Of a stretch of 64,000 bases of DNA, positions 1 through 8,870 are shown one piece after another; position 1 is the stretch's first letter; every line of letters begins with the position of its first letter. Location: NCBI RefSeq assembly GCF_015751045.1, contig NZ_BNJW01000011.1, positions 34,782 through 98,781 of the forward strand, given 5' to 3'. The notes under the pieces are model-generated. The model made no database searches. It was not told where the DNA came from and saw nothing but the letters and a program-made list of their open reading frames with translations. Both the position numbers and the translations under genes were made by a program. Source of the DNA: Enterococcus lactis. GTDB taxonomy: Bacteria; Bacillota; Bacilli; Lactobacillales; Enterococcaceae.

Positions 1-89
1 TTAAACGTAAATGTCATTCCTTCTTCATTGTATCCTTCTAACAATTCTTTGATTGCATCTTGTTGCATTGCACTGGCAATTGAAATCAT
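1..89 (-). CDS. Partial CDS, fourth gene of the sigma-54-controlled PTS operon, unknown function
   Basis: An ATG at 89-87 follows a strong ribosome binding site (GAGGAGGAACTGAA). It opens a frame that runs without a stop to the window edge, giving 29 residues that begin MISIASAMQQDAIKELLEGY. I do not recognise the family from this N-terminus. It lies 67 bases downstream of the EIIC gene on the same strand with no terminator between, so it is probably the distal gene of the PTS operon. A phosphoglycosidase or accessory protein would fit the position, but that is only a guess. Confidence 0.55.
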   Translation of the reverse strand, partial: MISIASAMQQDAIKELLEGYNEEGMTFTF

Positions 90-156
90 TTCAGTTCCTC
101 CTCGAAAATTCATTATGAGGAACGAAACTTAAAGCGTCCCGCTCCTCAGATTCATC

Positions 157-1617
157 TTATTGTTGTTCGCCTGCGGCAGGGTCCATTTTGTTTGCAGAAA
201 TGACAAACGGTGCCCAAATCAAGAAAGTCACGACCATACATACCAACGTTACGATTGGTGCTCGCCAATCCGCTCCTGTTGCTAAGAATGACAATAAGAA
301 CGGCGGTACTACCCATGTAACTTGTTGCGAAACTGGTGCTACAAGTCCAAAGTAAGTTGCTAACCAACCGATAGCTGTCGCAACTACTGGAGCAATCAAG
401 AATGGGATGAACATGATGGCATTCAATACGATCGGCAGACCAAACATCACTGGCTCGTTGATATTGAAAATACCAGGTCCAATGGATAATTTAGCTACTG
501 TTAAATAATCCGCTCGTTTAGAGAAAATCAAGATAGCTATCAGTAAGACGATCGTTCCACCTGATCCGCCAAACCATGCAAAAGCATCGAACGATCCACG
601 GACCCACATATAAGCTTTTCCATCTTCGATTGCGTCTAACACGGCTGGTGTACCAGTTTTTCCGTTATAACCTTTTTGGAAAATATCAATATTGATTAGT
701 TGTGCTTGTCCCCAGATTCCCTCTAGCACTGGTGCCAATACATTTGGTCCATGAATACCAAAGAACCAGAATACTTGAACAAACACTGTGACGATCAATA
801 CTGCTCCCAACCCTTGGGATAATCCTAGGAATGGTTCTGCAATATATTTTTGCACCAAATCGATGATTAGTTGCCCATCAGCTACACGACCTACGATATA
901 ATTGATAATAGCAATGACGTATAAAGCGATCGTCGCTGGTAAAATGGCTGCAAATGCTTTAGATACTGCTGGTGGTACTGAATCAGGCATTTTGATCGTA
1001 ATGTTAGCAAGCATCAATTTACAAAAAATAATGACTGAAATTGCCCCCATGATCATAACTGTAAAATAAGCGTTTCCATTCAAATGATCTAGTTTCAGCC
1101 AACCCCACAATCCAACTGACAGTGTGCCATCTGCAATCGTTGCACCAATCTCAGAACTATTGATTGCACCTGCGACATTTGAAGGGACATTCACATCTAA
1201 TGCTGCTGATAATGCTGGACCAAAGGAAATACCTTGAATCAAGGTAGCTAGACCAACGATCCCCCCAGCTAGATCATTTACTCCATAAGCTCGGGCAAGA
1301 TTATACCCCCAAGAAAAGGCAAAAATCAATCCGGCGATTGCTAGTGTACCGTTCCAGACAAAACCATTGATTCCGATGATGACATTCAATACGGCAAAGA
1401 TTCCTTTGTCTGCTGCTAAACTGTCAGCGTAGGTACTGTTAAACTGTTGCGGTAAATCTCGAATAATTGCATTGATCATTACAGCGACTGATCCCGCCAT
1501 TGTTGCGGGCAGTGTGCCGATAAAAGCATCACGCAAAGCAACTAAATGTTTTTGCGCTCCGATTTTTGCGGCAACCGGCAGGATGTATTTCTCCATCCAA
1601 CTTGTTAGTCCGTTCAT
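157..1617 (-). CDS. PTS lactose/cellobiose-family EIIC permease
   Basis: Membrane component of a phosphoenolpyruvate-dependent sugar transporter of the Lac family (CelB/GmuC/LicC type). The N-terminus (MNGLTSWMEKYILPVAAKIG, then LRDAFIGTLPATMAGS) is characteristic. Many hydrophobic segments follow, with the conserved FWFFGIHGPNVLAPVL region near residue 290 and NINEPVMFGLP near residue 385, which in this family lie close to the sugar site. At 486 residues it is somewhat longer than typical CelB proteins. It follows genes for EIIB and EIIA, which complete the phosphorelay. The substrate cannot be read from the sequence; a beta-glucoside or similar disaccharide is the usual one. A ribosome binding site (AGGAGG) precedes ATG 1617. 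Confidence 0.9.
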   Translation of the reverse strand: MNGLTSWMEKYILPVAAKIGAQKHLVALRDAFIGTLPATMAGSVAVMINAIIRDLPQQFNSTYADSLAADKGIFAVLNVIIGINGFVWNGTLAIAGLIFAFSWGYNLARAYGVNDLAGGIVGLATLIQGISFGPALSAALDVNVPSNVAGAINSSEIGATIADGTLSVGLWGWLKLDHLNGNAYFTVMIMGAISVIIFCKLMLANITIKMPDSVPPAVSKAFAAILPATIALYVIAIINYIVGRVADGQLIIDLVQKYIAEPFLGLSQGLGAVLIVTVFVQVFWFFGIHGPNVLAPVLEGIWGQAQLINIDIFQKGYNGKTGTPAVLDAIEDGKAYMWVRGSFDAFAWFGGSGGTIVLLIAILIFSKRADYLTVAKLSIGPGIFNINEPVMFGLPIVLNAIMFIPFLIAPVVATAIGWLATYFGLVAPVSQQVTWVVPPFLLSFLATGADWRAPIVTLVCMVVTFLIWAPFVISANKMDPAAGEQQ

Positions 1618-1724
1618 TTTTTACTTCCTCCTATAAGTTTTTTATATAAAGAGAGTTCTTTTTATAACAAAATAAAAAATCCGTTCAAAAATTTTTCTTC
1701 TTCCGTTCAAAAAAGAAGTTGTAT
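1618..1724. repeat. EIIC-EIIA spacer with a short direct repeat
   Basis: The 107-base AT-rich spacer between the EIIA and EIIC genes holds CCGTTCAAAAA twice, starting at 1681 and 1702, a 21-bp period. On the coding strand this reads TTTTTGAACGG. The A/T tracts could give weak RNA secondary structure between the genes. I see no convincing promoter. Function is unknown. Confidence 0.4.
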
Positions 1725-2045
1725 TTATTCGCTGTATACGCGACGATAAAGTTCGATGATTTCTTTTGCTAAATCAGTAAACGCAATAGACGTCATTAAA
1801 TGATCTTGACTATGAACAGTCAATAACGTCACTTGCATATGATTTCCTTGTGCTTCTTGTGTCAACATGTCTGTTTGTGCATGATGTGCTTGTATAAGTG
1901 ATTCTTCTGCATCAGCGATTTTTCTATCCGCTAACTCGAAATCACCGATTTTAGCAGCCGCAATCGCTTCCATTGCGTCGCTCTTTGCATTACCGCCAAA
2001 CATGATGAGTCCCATGATGGCTTCTAGATTTTGTTGATCTTCCAC
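1725..2045 (-). CDS. PTS lactose/cellobiose-family EIIA
   Basis: Soluble phosphocarrier that passes phosphate from HPr to the partner EIIB. The C-terminal half has VTLLTVHSQDHLMTS, whose first His is the phosphorylated residue of the Lac EIIA family, with the second His four residues on. I prefer the GTG start at 2045: GGGGGA lies seven bases upstream, the product is 106 residues like the family, and the active His becomes residue 78, as in LacA. An ATG at 2066 would add seven residues but has no ribosome binding site. The protein is all-helical in type and acts as a trimer in this family. It lies between the EIIB and EIIC genes. Confidence 0.9.
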   Translation of the reverse strand: MEDQQNLEAIMGLIMFGGNAKSDAMEAIAAAKIGDFELADRKIADAEESLIQAHHAQTDMLTQEAQGNHMQVTLLTVHSQDHLMTSIAFTDLAKEIIELYRRVYSE

Positions 2046-2073
2046 GTTGTTATCCCCCAACTGCATACTTGAT

Positions 2074-2391
2074 TTATTTCATTAGATTTTCTGCTTGTGC
2101 AAGTACTTTTTCTCCATTCATCATGCCATAGTCCTGCATATTGATGACATCTAACGGAATACCTTTAGGCGCAAGTTTTTGTTCGAATTGAGCTTTCATG
2201 AAACGTACTTGAGGACCTAATAATAAAACATCGACATTCTTAGATTCTAAATTATTATCTGCATCTGAGGCAGAAACAGCAAAAATATCAGCTTCCATTC
2301 CTTTTTCTTCCGCTGCTTTTTGCATTTTTGTGACCAATAAACTCGTACTCATCCCTGCTGAACAAACTAACATAATTGTTTTTTTTGCCAT
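2074..2391 (-). CDS. PTS lactose/cellobiose-family EIIB
   Basis: Cytoplasmic phosphotransfer protein of 105 residues. The N-terminus MAKKTIMLVCSAGMSTSLLV contains the phospho-cysteine P-loop, with Cys10 as acceptor. It receives phosphate from EIIA and donates it to sugar bound by EIIC. The ATG at 2391 follows AAAGGAGTGTTAAAA. A longer in-frame ATG at 2442 overlaps the sigma-54 promoter and is rejected. This is the first gene of the operon, 39 bases downstream of the -12 element. Confidence 0.93.
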   Translation of the reverse strand: MAKKTIMLVCSAGMSTSLLVTKMQKAAEEKGMEADIFAVSASDADNNLESKNVDVLLLGPQVRFMKAQFEQKLAPKGIPLDVINMQDYGMMNGEKVLAQAENLMK

Positions 2392-2429
2392 TTTTAACAC
2401 TCCTTTTATTGTTTTTACACTTTTATATA

Positions 2430-2447
2430 ATGCAAGAAGCATGCCAA
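2430..2447 (-). promoter_or_regulatory. Sigma-54 (-24/-12) promoter of the cellobiose-type PTS operon
   Basis: The minus strand reads TTGGCATGCTTCTTGCAT. This matches the RpoN consensus TGGCACG-N4-TTGCA, with GG and GC separated by exactly 10 bases. It stands directly upstream of the EIIB gene and downstream of a gene for a sigma-54 activator, so regulator and promoter type agree. Confidence 0.9.
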
Positions 2448-2448
2448 G

Positions 2449-2493
2449 AAAAAAAGAGCTAAAATAGCGTTTTCATGCTTTTTAGCTCTTTTA
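2449..2493 (-). terminator. Rho-independent terminator of the LevR-type activator gene
   Basis: On the minus strand the stem AAAAGAGCTAAAA / TTTTAGCTCTTTT encloses a short loop and is followed by a U-run that leads into the -24 element. It separates the activator transcript from the PTS operon, so the operon should depend on its own sigma-54 promoter. Confidence 0.8.
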
Positions 2494-2502
2494 TATAGTG
2501 CG

Positions 2503-2521
2503 CACACTGATATCCAGTGTG
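2503..2521. promoter_or_regulatory. Palindrome, candidate upstream activating site
   Basis: CACACTG-ATATC-CAGTGTG has perfect 7-base arms. It lies between the activator gene and the sigma-54 promoter, centred 67-68 bp upstream of the GG of the -24 element. Position and symmetry fit the binding site of the adjacent LevR-type activator. An AGTGT half-site follows at 2536-2540. That the activator binds here is inference. Confidence 0.55.
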
Positions 2522-2542
2522 TAAACAGTATGATTAGTGTGT

Positions 2543-5245
2543 TTATTTTTTTATTTTGTTTTCAAGAAACATTTGTGTAAGAAACGCGATATCATCTTCT
2601 GAAATTTTTACCTGATATTTCCGTTCCAGTGCCATCAAGTTTGCTCGAATGATATCCATTTCCAAACGGTAAATTTTTGAGAAAATAGATAGTTTCTCAA
2701 ATTGCCGATGCGTTTCTTTTTTGATCAATCCGTCTAGCATGAAGGCTAAATGGATGACAATTCCAGTATCTACTCCTGGTTCTACGATAATCGACAAATC
2801 TGTCTGGATCTGCTGAACTGTTTTTTGCAATGAGCGGATCAATTCATCAATAGAAAAGACATCACTTAATGATCCTGAAAGCGAATCAACAATTTTAGCT
2901 GTTGGAATCTCATCATCAGCTATACGCTTTAAAACATTCAATTTTTCATCATCAAAAACGTCATAGGCGGAAAAAAATGGGATATTTTGATAATCAACGT
3001 CAACCGTTCCTGCAATTGCTTTGATCTCGTATTCTTCCAATAAGGCATCAATGTGTTTTTTGAATGATTCGCGTTCTAAAAACTGCATCTGGATCAGTTC
3101 TACTTTGTCTTGATTAATCACCGGCATAATCCGTTGATACAATTTGGCAGCTACTCCCTCACCAGTAAAACATGTCACGATGACGGCTTTTTTACGCTGT
3201 AAAGTTTCAGATTTTTCCGCTTTGAACTGATCACGTACGATTGATTCAAAGGAGAGCTGAATATTTTGATAGATTTCTTCTAAGCTTCTTCCAACACTTG
3301 CCATCCGTATCGCTTCTATCACAATCATCGTACTTGTCATTGTGATAGCTTTCGTCCGAATGCCAGTCTCTTCATAAATCAAATCACTGAAGGTGTTTAA
3401 TGATCCCATATCTGTTAACAAAAGCAAGCCATTCGTCAAATGCCCCTGATAATTTTTGACATATTGTAGGACCTCTTCATACATTGTTTGAACTTCCATA
3501 ACCAGTGGCATATTAAAAGCTTTCCCTACTTTTGTTCCTAATAGTTCTTGCGCCATCTCCAACATACTTGAAGCGGTCTGTCTGCCGTGCATCAGTACAA
3601 GAACATCTACTTTGTTTTCTTTAACGGGCTCACTTTCTCCTAAATTGATAGAAAGAAACATACTGATAAAGCCAATTTCATCAAAAGGAATCTCGACTTG
3701 TTCTTCTTCTTCAATGATTGTCGAAAGATCGATTGCTACCTGGAATTCCCTCTTAAAATTTTTTCGTACGTTATTCAAATCTGGATGGACAATCATATGT
3801 CCTTCTCTCACACGATCCAATGTACTTTGCAAATGCAAAGCAAAAGCAAAACGAGCTTTTTCATTATAAATACGGTCTAACCGTTTTTCAGCCACATCAT
3901 ACAATTGATTGGTTAACCGCCAGATTTCATCTGGCAAAAGATCTTTCGGGATTGAACTTTTAGTCAATTCTTTGACATATGTCTGAAAATAAGCATCTAC
4001 ATCTTTTGAAATGAGCGTCTCCAAATCGATGTTCTCCACACCGGTTTCAGAAAGAGAAGTAACTTTTTCCTCAATATCGTTGTAGACTTGCATGTTTCTT
4101 TCTGGATCTTGTGACCAGACGACATCAGCAAACCCTGGTTCAAATGTCAAATACTGGCTCTTACTGTCCATGAATCGGTCGAGGCGTTCTGGTATTTCCT
4201 TGATTTTCAGTAGTCCTTTTTGTACTTGAAGGGAAAGTTCTTCTTTTCGAATGATCAGCTTTTTCTCATGATGCGTTCGGTAATGTAAAAAAGATTTTGC
4301 ACAGACTAATTTCAGGTCTCGTTTCACTTGACCGATATTCCCTTCCGCATCATAAAGCATGAAGGCAAGAATCGCTTCTTTTTCGATATCGATACGTTGA
4401 TTCAAACGGTTCGCTTCTTGTTTGATAAAAAGAGAGATGATCTCATAACGCTCATCCAATGAACGCGAAGCAAGGTTTGGCAAGGTGATAGCCATAGGGA
4501 TCCGTCGGTTGAAGGTAGTCAAGAAGCTTTCTGAAGATTCAGTCGTTGCCCCAATGATCTGAACTGATGCTTCATGTACTTGTGCACTTTCTCCAAGTGG
4601 ACGATAGATACCTTTATCGATGAAAGTAAACAGCATTTCCTGCCCTTCCGGTGGTAAACGGTGGATCTCATCTAAAAACAATATACCGCCGTCTGCTTTG
4701 GCGATTAGACCAGGACTGTCTTGCGCTGCTCCTGTGTAAGCCCCTTTTTTGATCCCAAAGATGTGTCCAAAGAGCAGTTGGGGATTTTGAGCATAATCCG
4801 CACAATTGAAAGAAACAAATGGCGCATCGGCTGAAAGCATTTCAGATTCGATTGCAAAATGATACATACATTCCGCAAACATCGACTTCCCTGTACCAGT
4901 TTCTCCAAAAATAATGGTATGCAGCCCCCGCGGCGGATAAAGAATCGCTGCTTTTGCCTGCTGTATGCTGACTTTTAAAGAATCATTTTCTCCAACGAGC
5001 GTTTCAAAAGTCACTTGCGTAGAAGAGTCGACATGTACTTCATCAGATTTTGATTTTTCCGTTGGCAAGGAGTAAACGACTGGTCGGCCAGCGGTTTTTA
5101 CAATATGATGAGCCTTATACAGTTCGCTTAAATATCGGCTTGCATTGCTTCGATCAATATTCAAGCGCTCAGCTACATCACTTGCTGTCAATCCTTGTTG
5201 GTTTTCTGTCAATAGATGCAAGATCTCTTCTTGACGTTCTTTCAC
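2543..5245 (-). CDS. LevR/CelR-family sigma-54-dependent PTS-operon activator
   Basis: A 900-residue transcription activator. The N-terminal winged helix (about 1-60) is followed by an AAA+ domain with Walker A GETGTGKS (114-121), the sigma-54-contacting GAYTGA loop (168-173) and Walker B ILFLDEIHRL (188-197). Next come a PTS regulation domain with His near 471, a mannose-type EIIA domain (LMHGRQTASS, His553), a GatB-type EIIB-like domain (TCFTGEGVAA, Cys692) and a second PRD with His832. Phosphorylation of these sites by the PTS normally tunes activity to sugar supply. The neighbouring sigma-54 promoter and Lac-type PTS are the likely target. CelR-like is the best guess for the subtype. Confidence 0.93.
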   Translation of the reverse strand: MKERQEEILHLLTENQQGLTASDVAERLNIDRSNASRYLSELYKAHHIVKTAGRPVVYSLPTEKSKSDEVHVDSSTQVTFETLVGENDSLKVSIQQAKAAILYPPRGLHTIIFGETGTGKSMFAECMYHFAIESEMLSADAPFVSFNCADYAQNPQLLFGHIFGIKKGAYTGAAQDSPGLIAKADGGILFLDEIHRLPPEGQEMLFTFIDKGIYRPLGESAQVHEASVQIIGATTESSESFLTTFNRRIPMAITLPNLASRSLDERYEIISLFIKQEANRLNQRIDIEKEAILAFMLYDAEGNIGQVKRDLKLVCAKSFLHYRTHHEKKLIIRKEELSLQVQKGLLKIKEIPERLDRFMDSKSQYLTFEPGFADVVWSQDPERNMQVYNDIEEKVTSLSETGVENIDLETLISKDVDAYFQTYVKELTKSSIPKDLLPDEIWRLTNQLYDVAEKRLDRIYNEKARFAFALHLQSTLDRVREGHMIVHPDLNNVRKNFKREFQVAIDLSTIIEEEEQVEIPFDEIGFISMFLSINLGESEPVKENKVDVLVLMHGRQTASSMLEMAQELLGTKVGKAFNMPLVMEVQTMYEEVLQYVKNYQGHLTNGLLLLTDMGSLNTFSDLIYEETGIRTKAITMTSTMIVIEAIRMASVGRSLEEIYQNIQLSFESIVRDQFKAEKSETLQRKKAVIVTCFTGEGVAAKLYQRIMPVINQDKVELIQMQFLERESFKKHIDALLEEYEIKAIAGTVDVDYQNIPFFSAYDVFDDEKLNVLKRIADDEIPTAKIVDSLSGSLSDVFSIDELIRSLQKTVQQIQTDLSIIVEPGVDTGIVIHLAFMLDGLIKKETHRQFEKLSIFSKIYRLEMDIIRANLMALERKYQVKISEDDIAFLTQMFLENKIKK

Positions 5246-5300
5246 ATAATCCCTCCTCTGGCAACCAATTTTGTTCCCGTTTTCATAATCATAGCATAAA

Positions 5301-5320
5301 AAGGCGCTTATTTGCGCCTT
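5301..5320 (-). terminator. Terminator at the end of the DEAD-box helicase gene
   Basis: The hairpin GGCGC-AAATAA-GCGCC is followed by TTTTT on the minus strand. The helicase stop codon (5308-5310) lies in the loop. Confidence 0.75.
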
Positions 5321-6585
5321 GCTCCTTTATTTCTCTCTTTTTTTGATTTATTTTTAACTTTTTTTCTTGATTTGTTTTTGTTATGCTCTGGATTTTGTTC
5401 TTTCCCAGGAAAAGATTTCTTATACTTGTTATTCGCTGCGGTAGCTACATCTTCTTTGATTGGTTGATCCGTTTGTAACTTTCCTCCGTGCAGAAAAATC
5501 TCTTCAAGTGTTATGTTTGTCGGACGTAAAAGTCGTTTCAAATCTCTTAAATTGTTATCTTGTACGAGTGTGATCACTGTTCCTTCATTGCCCATTCGAC
5601 CAGTTCTTCCAGAACGATGCAAGTAAGCTTCTTCACTTAACGGCACTTCTGCATTCACGACATAAGGAAGTCCTGTAATATCTAAACCTCTAGCCGCCAC
5701 ATCTGTGGTCAAAAGTGCGCTGATCTTTTTCTTTTTGAATTGTTCCAACGCCGCTTTTCGGAGCAGCTTGTTTTGATCAGAGGCCAGGCTTCCTACAGGT
5801 ACCCCTCTATACAGCAATTTTTCTTCCATCACACCTAATTCAGTCAGTTGATTAAAGAAAATCAGACCTTGAAAATCTTCTATGTGAGTGAGACGTCTTA
5901 GATATTCATCTTTCTTTCGTATTGGCACTCGTAAAAAGTAATGTCTCAAGCCTTTTTGAGAATCATCTTCTGCTGTCACGTCGATCGTCTCAAACGTTTT
6001 CCCAGTGATTTTTTCAATGCTTTCAAGGGAACGATCTGCTGTTGCTGAAAAAAAGGCTAGCTGATATTCTGTCGGAGCTTGATGAAGAATCTGATCAATG
6101 ATTTGGCTGTTCCCCGCATCAAATAGCTGGTCTGCTTCATCAAATACCATTGTTTTCACTTGATGTGCTTTTATTTTTTTAGCTTTCATCAATTCCAATA
6201 TTCTTCCTGGTGTACCAATCAAGATTTCTGGTTTTTTCTTCAAACCTTCAATTTGTCGTTTAACGTTTGCTCCGCCCACCAAAGATTGGACTTTCAATTC
6301 TTTGTCTTTTCCCCATTCACGTGCAACATCTGCTACTTGAATAGCTAGTTCTTGAGAAGATGCAAAGATAACCAACGCACTTGCTTCACCTGGCTCTACG
6401 TTTAGTAGTAACGGCCAAAGATAAGCCAGTGTTTTACCTGAACCTGTTGGAGAGATGGCTACTATGCTTTGTTTATTGCTTAATGGCTGAAAAACTGCCT
6501 GTTGAATAAGAGAAGGTGTAATAAATCCTTTATTCTCATAATTTTTCTGCCAATTTTCGGGAAATACTTGTACAAATTCGTTCAT
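5308..6585 (-). CDS. DEAD-box ATP-dependent RNA helicase
   Basis: A 425-residue RNA helicase expected to remodel RNA or ribosome-assembly intermediates. The Q-motif region (TPSLIQQAVF) is followed by motif I SPTGSGKT, motif II DEAD, motif III SAT, and motif VI HRSGRTGRMG. The last 45 or so residues are extremely Lys/Arg-rich, a typical unstructured RNA-binding tail. Size and tail resemble the compact YfmL type of Bacillus rather than CshA, but the subtype is not certain. Its start overlaps the stop of the upstream oxidoreductase gene (TAATG), so the two are translationally coupled. Confidence 0.92.
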   Translation of the reverse strand: MNEFVQVFPENWQKNYENKGFITPSLIQQAVFQPLSNKQSIVAISPTGSGKTLAYLWPLLLNVEPGEASALVIFASSQELAIQVADVAREWGKDKELKVQSLVGGANVKRQIEGLKKKPEILIGTPGRILELMKAKKIKAHQVKTMVFDEADQLFDAGNSQIIDQILHQAPTEYQLAFFSATADRSLESIEKITGKTFETIDVTAEDDSQKGLRHYFLRVPIRKKDEYLRRLTHIEDFQGLIFFNQLTELGVMEEKLLYRGVPVGSLASDQNKLLRKAALEQFKKKKISALLTTDVAARGLDITGLPYVVNAEVPLSEEAYLHRSGRTGRMGNEGTVITLVQDNNLRDLKRLLRPTNITLEEIFLHGGKLQTDQPIKEDVATAANNKYKKSFPGKEQNPEHNKNKSRKKVKNKSKKERNKGARRK

Positions 6586-7598
6586 TAAAAATCTTCCTCA
6601 TTATCTGCATCGAATTTGATGCCACCATTTTTTCTTAAATCATAAATCACTTGGTTCACATTTCTAGCTAGCTCGATCCACTCTTCATACAATAATCCCC
6701 AAGCTGGATCTTTCGGATGAGTCATGACATTGGCAAAATCCTCTGCTTCATCTGCCATTGGATTTTCTGCAGCTGTTACTGCTAAGTCAATGATTTCTTC
6801 GTGTACCCGATCATGAAACTCTGCTTGTTCGATTGCATTGACGCCATTCATCACTAGCGTTCCTGAGTCAAAATAGATCTCTGATGGCAGATAAGAATCA
6901 CCGATTTTACCTGGTTGGATCGATACATCGAAAGTATCATAACGCAAGATTCCCCATCCAAGACCATCCACACCAGTAGAAATCTTTCTTGGGAAATAAT
7001 GGACTTCTTTTGGCATTCCAAACCAAGCGACAGTTGCATACACAAGGTAAACACCTAAATCCATCAATGCACCACCTGAGAAATGAGTCGAGAAGATATT
7101 TGGTTCTTCTCCATCTAATACTTGGTCATAACGCGAAGAATATTTCATATAGCTGAAATTTGCACCGATTATCTCGTCTTTTAATGGTAAGTAATCGGCA
7201 ATCTTTTTAAAACCTGATTCATGGATATTTCTTGCTGCTTCAAAAAAATACACATTGTGTTCATTTGCCAAATGGATGATTTCATCCATTTCTTTTGGCG
7301 TCGAAAAAGCTGGCTTTTCCACTATTACATTTTTACCTGCCAAAATTGCTTGCTTAGTCTGACTAAAATGAAGACTATTTGGAGAAGCTATATAAACAGT
7401 GTCCATATGAGCAATATTGAAAAAAGTCTTCAAATCTGTTGCAAATTCGATATCCCCTTCATAATGAGAACCAAATTCCTGTGCTTTTTCCAAATGTCTA
7501 GAATATACCGCTGTCAATTCATATTTTTTTGTGCTCAAAGCTGCTTGGACAAATTGATGAGTGATCCAATTTGTTCCAATAATACCTAAGTTGATCAT
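6585..7598 (-). CDS. Gfo/Idh/MocA-family NAD(P)-dependent oxidoreductase
   Basis: A 337-residue oxidoreductase. The N-terminal Rossmann motif is NLGIIGTNWITHQF. The family signature EKP sits in VIVEKPAFSTPKEM near residue 95, and the second-domain motif GGALMDLGVYLVYA near residue 175. Members act on sugars, inositols or bile-type diols; the substrate is not evident here. The gene sits between sfsA and the helicase gene with tight spacing, probably as one transcript. Confidence 0.9.
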   Translation of the reverse strand: MINLGIIGTNWITHQFVQAALSTKKYELTAVYSRHLEKAQEFGSHYEGDIEFATDLKTFFNIAHMDTVYIASPNSLHFSQTKQAILAGKNVIVEKPAFSTPKEMDEIIHLANEHNVYFFEAARNIHESGFKKIADYLPLKDEIIGANFSYMKYSSRYDQVLDGEEPNIFSTHFSGGALMDLGVYLVYATVAWFGMPKEVHYFPRKISTGVDGLGWGILRYDTFDVSIQPGKIGDSYLPSEIYFDSGTLVMNGVNAIEQAEFHDRVHEEIIDLAVTAAENPMADEAEDFANVMTHPKDPAWGLLYEEWIELARNVNQVIYDLRKNGGIKFDADNEEDF

Positions 7599-7613
7599 TT
7601 TTTTACCTTCTTT

Positions 7614-8342
7614 CTATTGTATAGGATCTTCAAACGGGATAGCTACATCAAATGGGATAGCCTGCTTGACAGTTACCTCATCTGCCGTTACTTGACAATT
7701 ATAGGCGAGGATTTGCACTCCACTTTGCTGCGCATGTCGAACCATATCAGCTAGTGCTGGTTGCATTTCTTCATGGATCGTTGCGAAATGAAGATGTTCG
7801 AATTGAGCAATAAACAAGACATAAGCGGCATAACCATCTTGTGCGGCATACGCTAATTCTCCAACATGTTTCAATCCTCTGAGTGTAGGCGCATCAGGAA
7901 AAGCACCAATTGCTTTATTTTCAAGCGTCATACCTTTGACTTCAACAAATGCTTTTTGTCCGGCCGCCGTCTCCAAATAAATATCAAATTTGGAGTGAAG
8001 ATAAGTTACTTCCCGCTTGCATGCTGTAAATGGACCAGTTAATCCTGGTAAAAGGATCGTGCCGTCTAAAATACCGTCAGTTGCCAACTGATTAGGCAAT
8101 TGACTATCGATATTGAACCAATCACCCTTCTTTTTTACAGCAATCAAATCATAGTCGGTTTTCCTTTTAGGTCCAGGAGCAAATACAATAGCCACTTCAG
8201 CGCCCGTTATCAGGACCTCTTTTCCTCTGCCTGTATTTTTGACATGCGCGATAATCATTTCTCCGTCTTTTTTCATGCAATGTGCAATAAACCGATTCGG
8301 GCGGTCAATAAAAAAAGCTGTTTCAACTTGCTGATACTTCAA
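7614..8342 (-). CDS. sfsA: SfsA family protein
   Basis: A 242-residue homologue of the E. coli sugar fermentation stimulation protein. It shows an OB-fold-like N-terminus (RPNRFIAHCMKKDGEMIIAHVKNTGR) and the conserved SKFDIYLE, AFVEVKGMTLE and AFPDAPTLRGLKHVGEL blocks. The acidic/Lys cluster (D..E.K) resembles a PD-(D/E)XK nuclease core, and DNA binding has been reported for the family. Its cellular role is poorly defined. It heads the sfsA-oxidoreductase-helicase gene run. Confidence 0.9.
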   Translation of the reverse strand: MKYQQVETAFFIDRPNRFIAHCMKKDGEMIIAHVKNTGRGKEVLITGAEVAIVFAPGPKRKTDYDLIAVKKKGDWFNIDSQLPNQLATDGILDGTILLPGLTGPFTACKREVTYLHSKFDIYLETAAGQKAFVEVKGMTLENKAIGAFPDAPTLRGLKHVGELAYAAQDGYAAYVLFIAQFEHLHFATIHEEMQPALADMVRHAQQSGVQILAYNCQVTADEVTVKQAIPFDVAIPFEDPIQ

Positions 8343-8506
8343 ATTATGTCACCTGTCTTCCTACTATGTATCCTATCATAATTTGTGGAAAAACAGTAAA
8401 AAAACCAGTCGAAAGTCTTAGAGAAATTTTAGTTTTTATTCGGTACAATGAAATAAAGAAGGAAGAATGTTTCTATACGATGATTTTCTCATAAAGGAGT
8501 GATTTG

Positions 8507-8848
8507 GTGATAAAAAAAATGATCTATTTTCTTGGTTCACTCGTTGCCGTTCTCTCAAGTTGGATTTACTTGAAAAAGAAAAAACAAGCAGAAAAATCTG
8601 AAAGACTCTCGAGGTATCAAGGTACATGGTTCTTCAGTGATAGCCAGCAAAAACAACAATTACAGATTACATCTGATTACACGTTTTTGATCAACGGTCA
8701 GTCACTTGGCACATCTGTGGTAGAAATAGATGAACAGCGTTTAGTCGTACGTGATCAATACGGTTTTTATCTTGTCTTTTCTTATCCCGAACAAACTCTT
8801 TATGATGAATCTGCAGATATCTCGTATAAGTTGACATCTGAAAAATAG
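8507..8848 (+). CDS. DUF4828 family small membrane-anchored protein
   Basis: About 113 residues. One N-terminal hydrophobic segment (MIYFLGSLVAVLSSWIYL) is followed by KKKK, then a small beta-rich domain with RYQGTWFFSDS and TSDYTFLINGQSLG. This fits the DUF4828 family found in enterococci and relatives. Function is unknown. The GTG at 8507 lies seven bases after AAAGGAG and is preferred over the TTG at 8504. The topology suggests the domain lies next to a positively charged cytoplasmic-side anchor, but the orientation is not certain. It is divergently oriented from sfsA. Confidence 0.75.
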   Translation: MIKKMIYFLGSLVAVLSSWIYLKKKKQAEKSERLSRYQGTWFFSDSQQKQQLQITSDYTFLINGQSLGTSVVEIDEQRLVVRDQYGFYLVFSYPEQTLYDESADISYKLTSEK

Positions 8849-8870
8849 ACACCTCCCAATATATATCTAT

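Noticed and set aside
2392..2442. Longer EIIB start at 2442
   Set aside because: It would place the start codon inside the sigma-54 promoter, and the ATG at 2391 has a good ribosome binding site.
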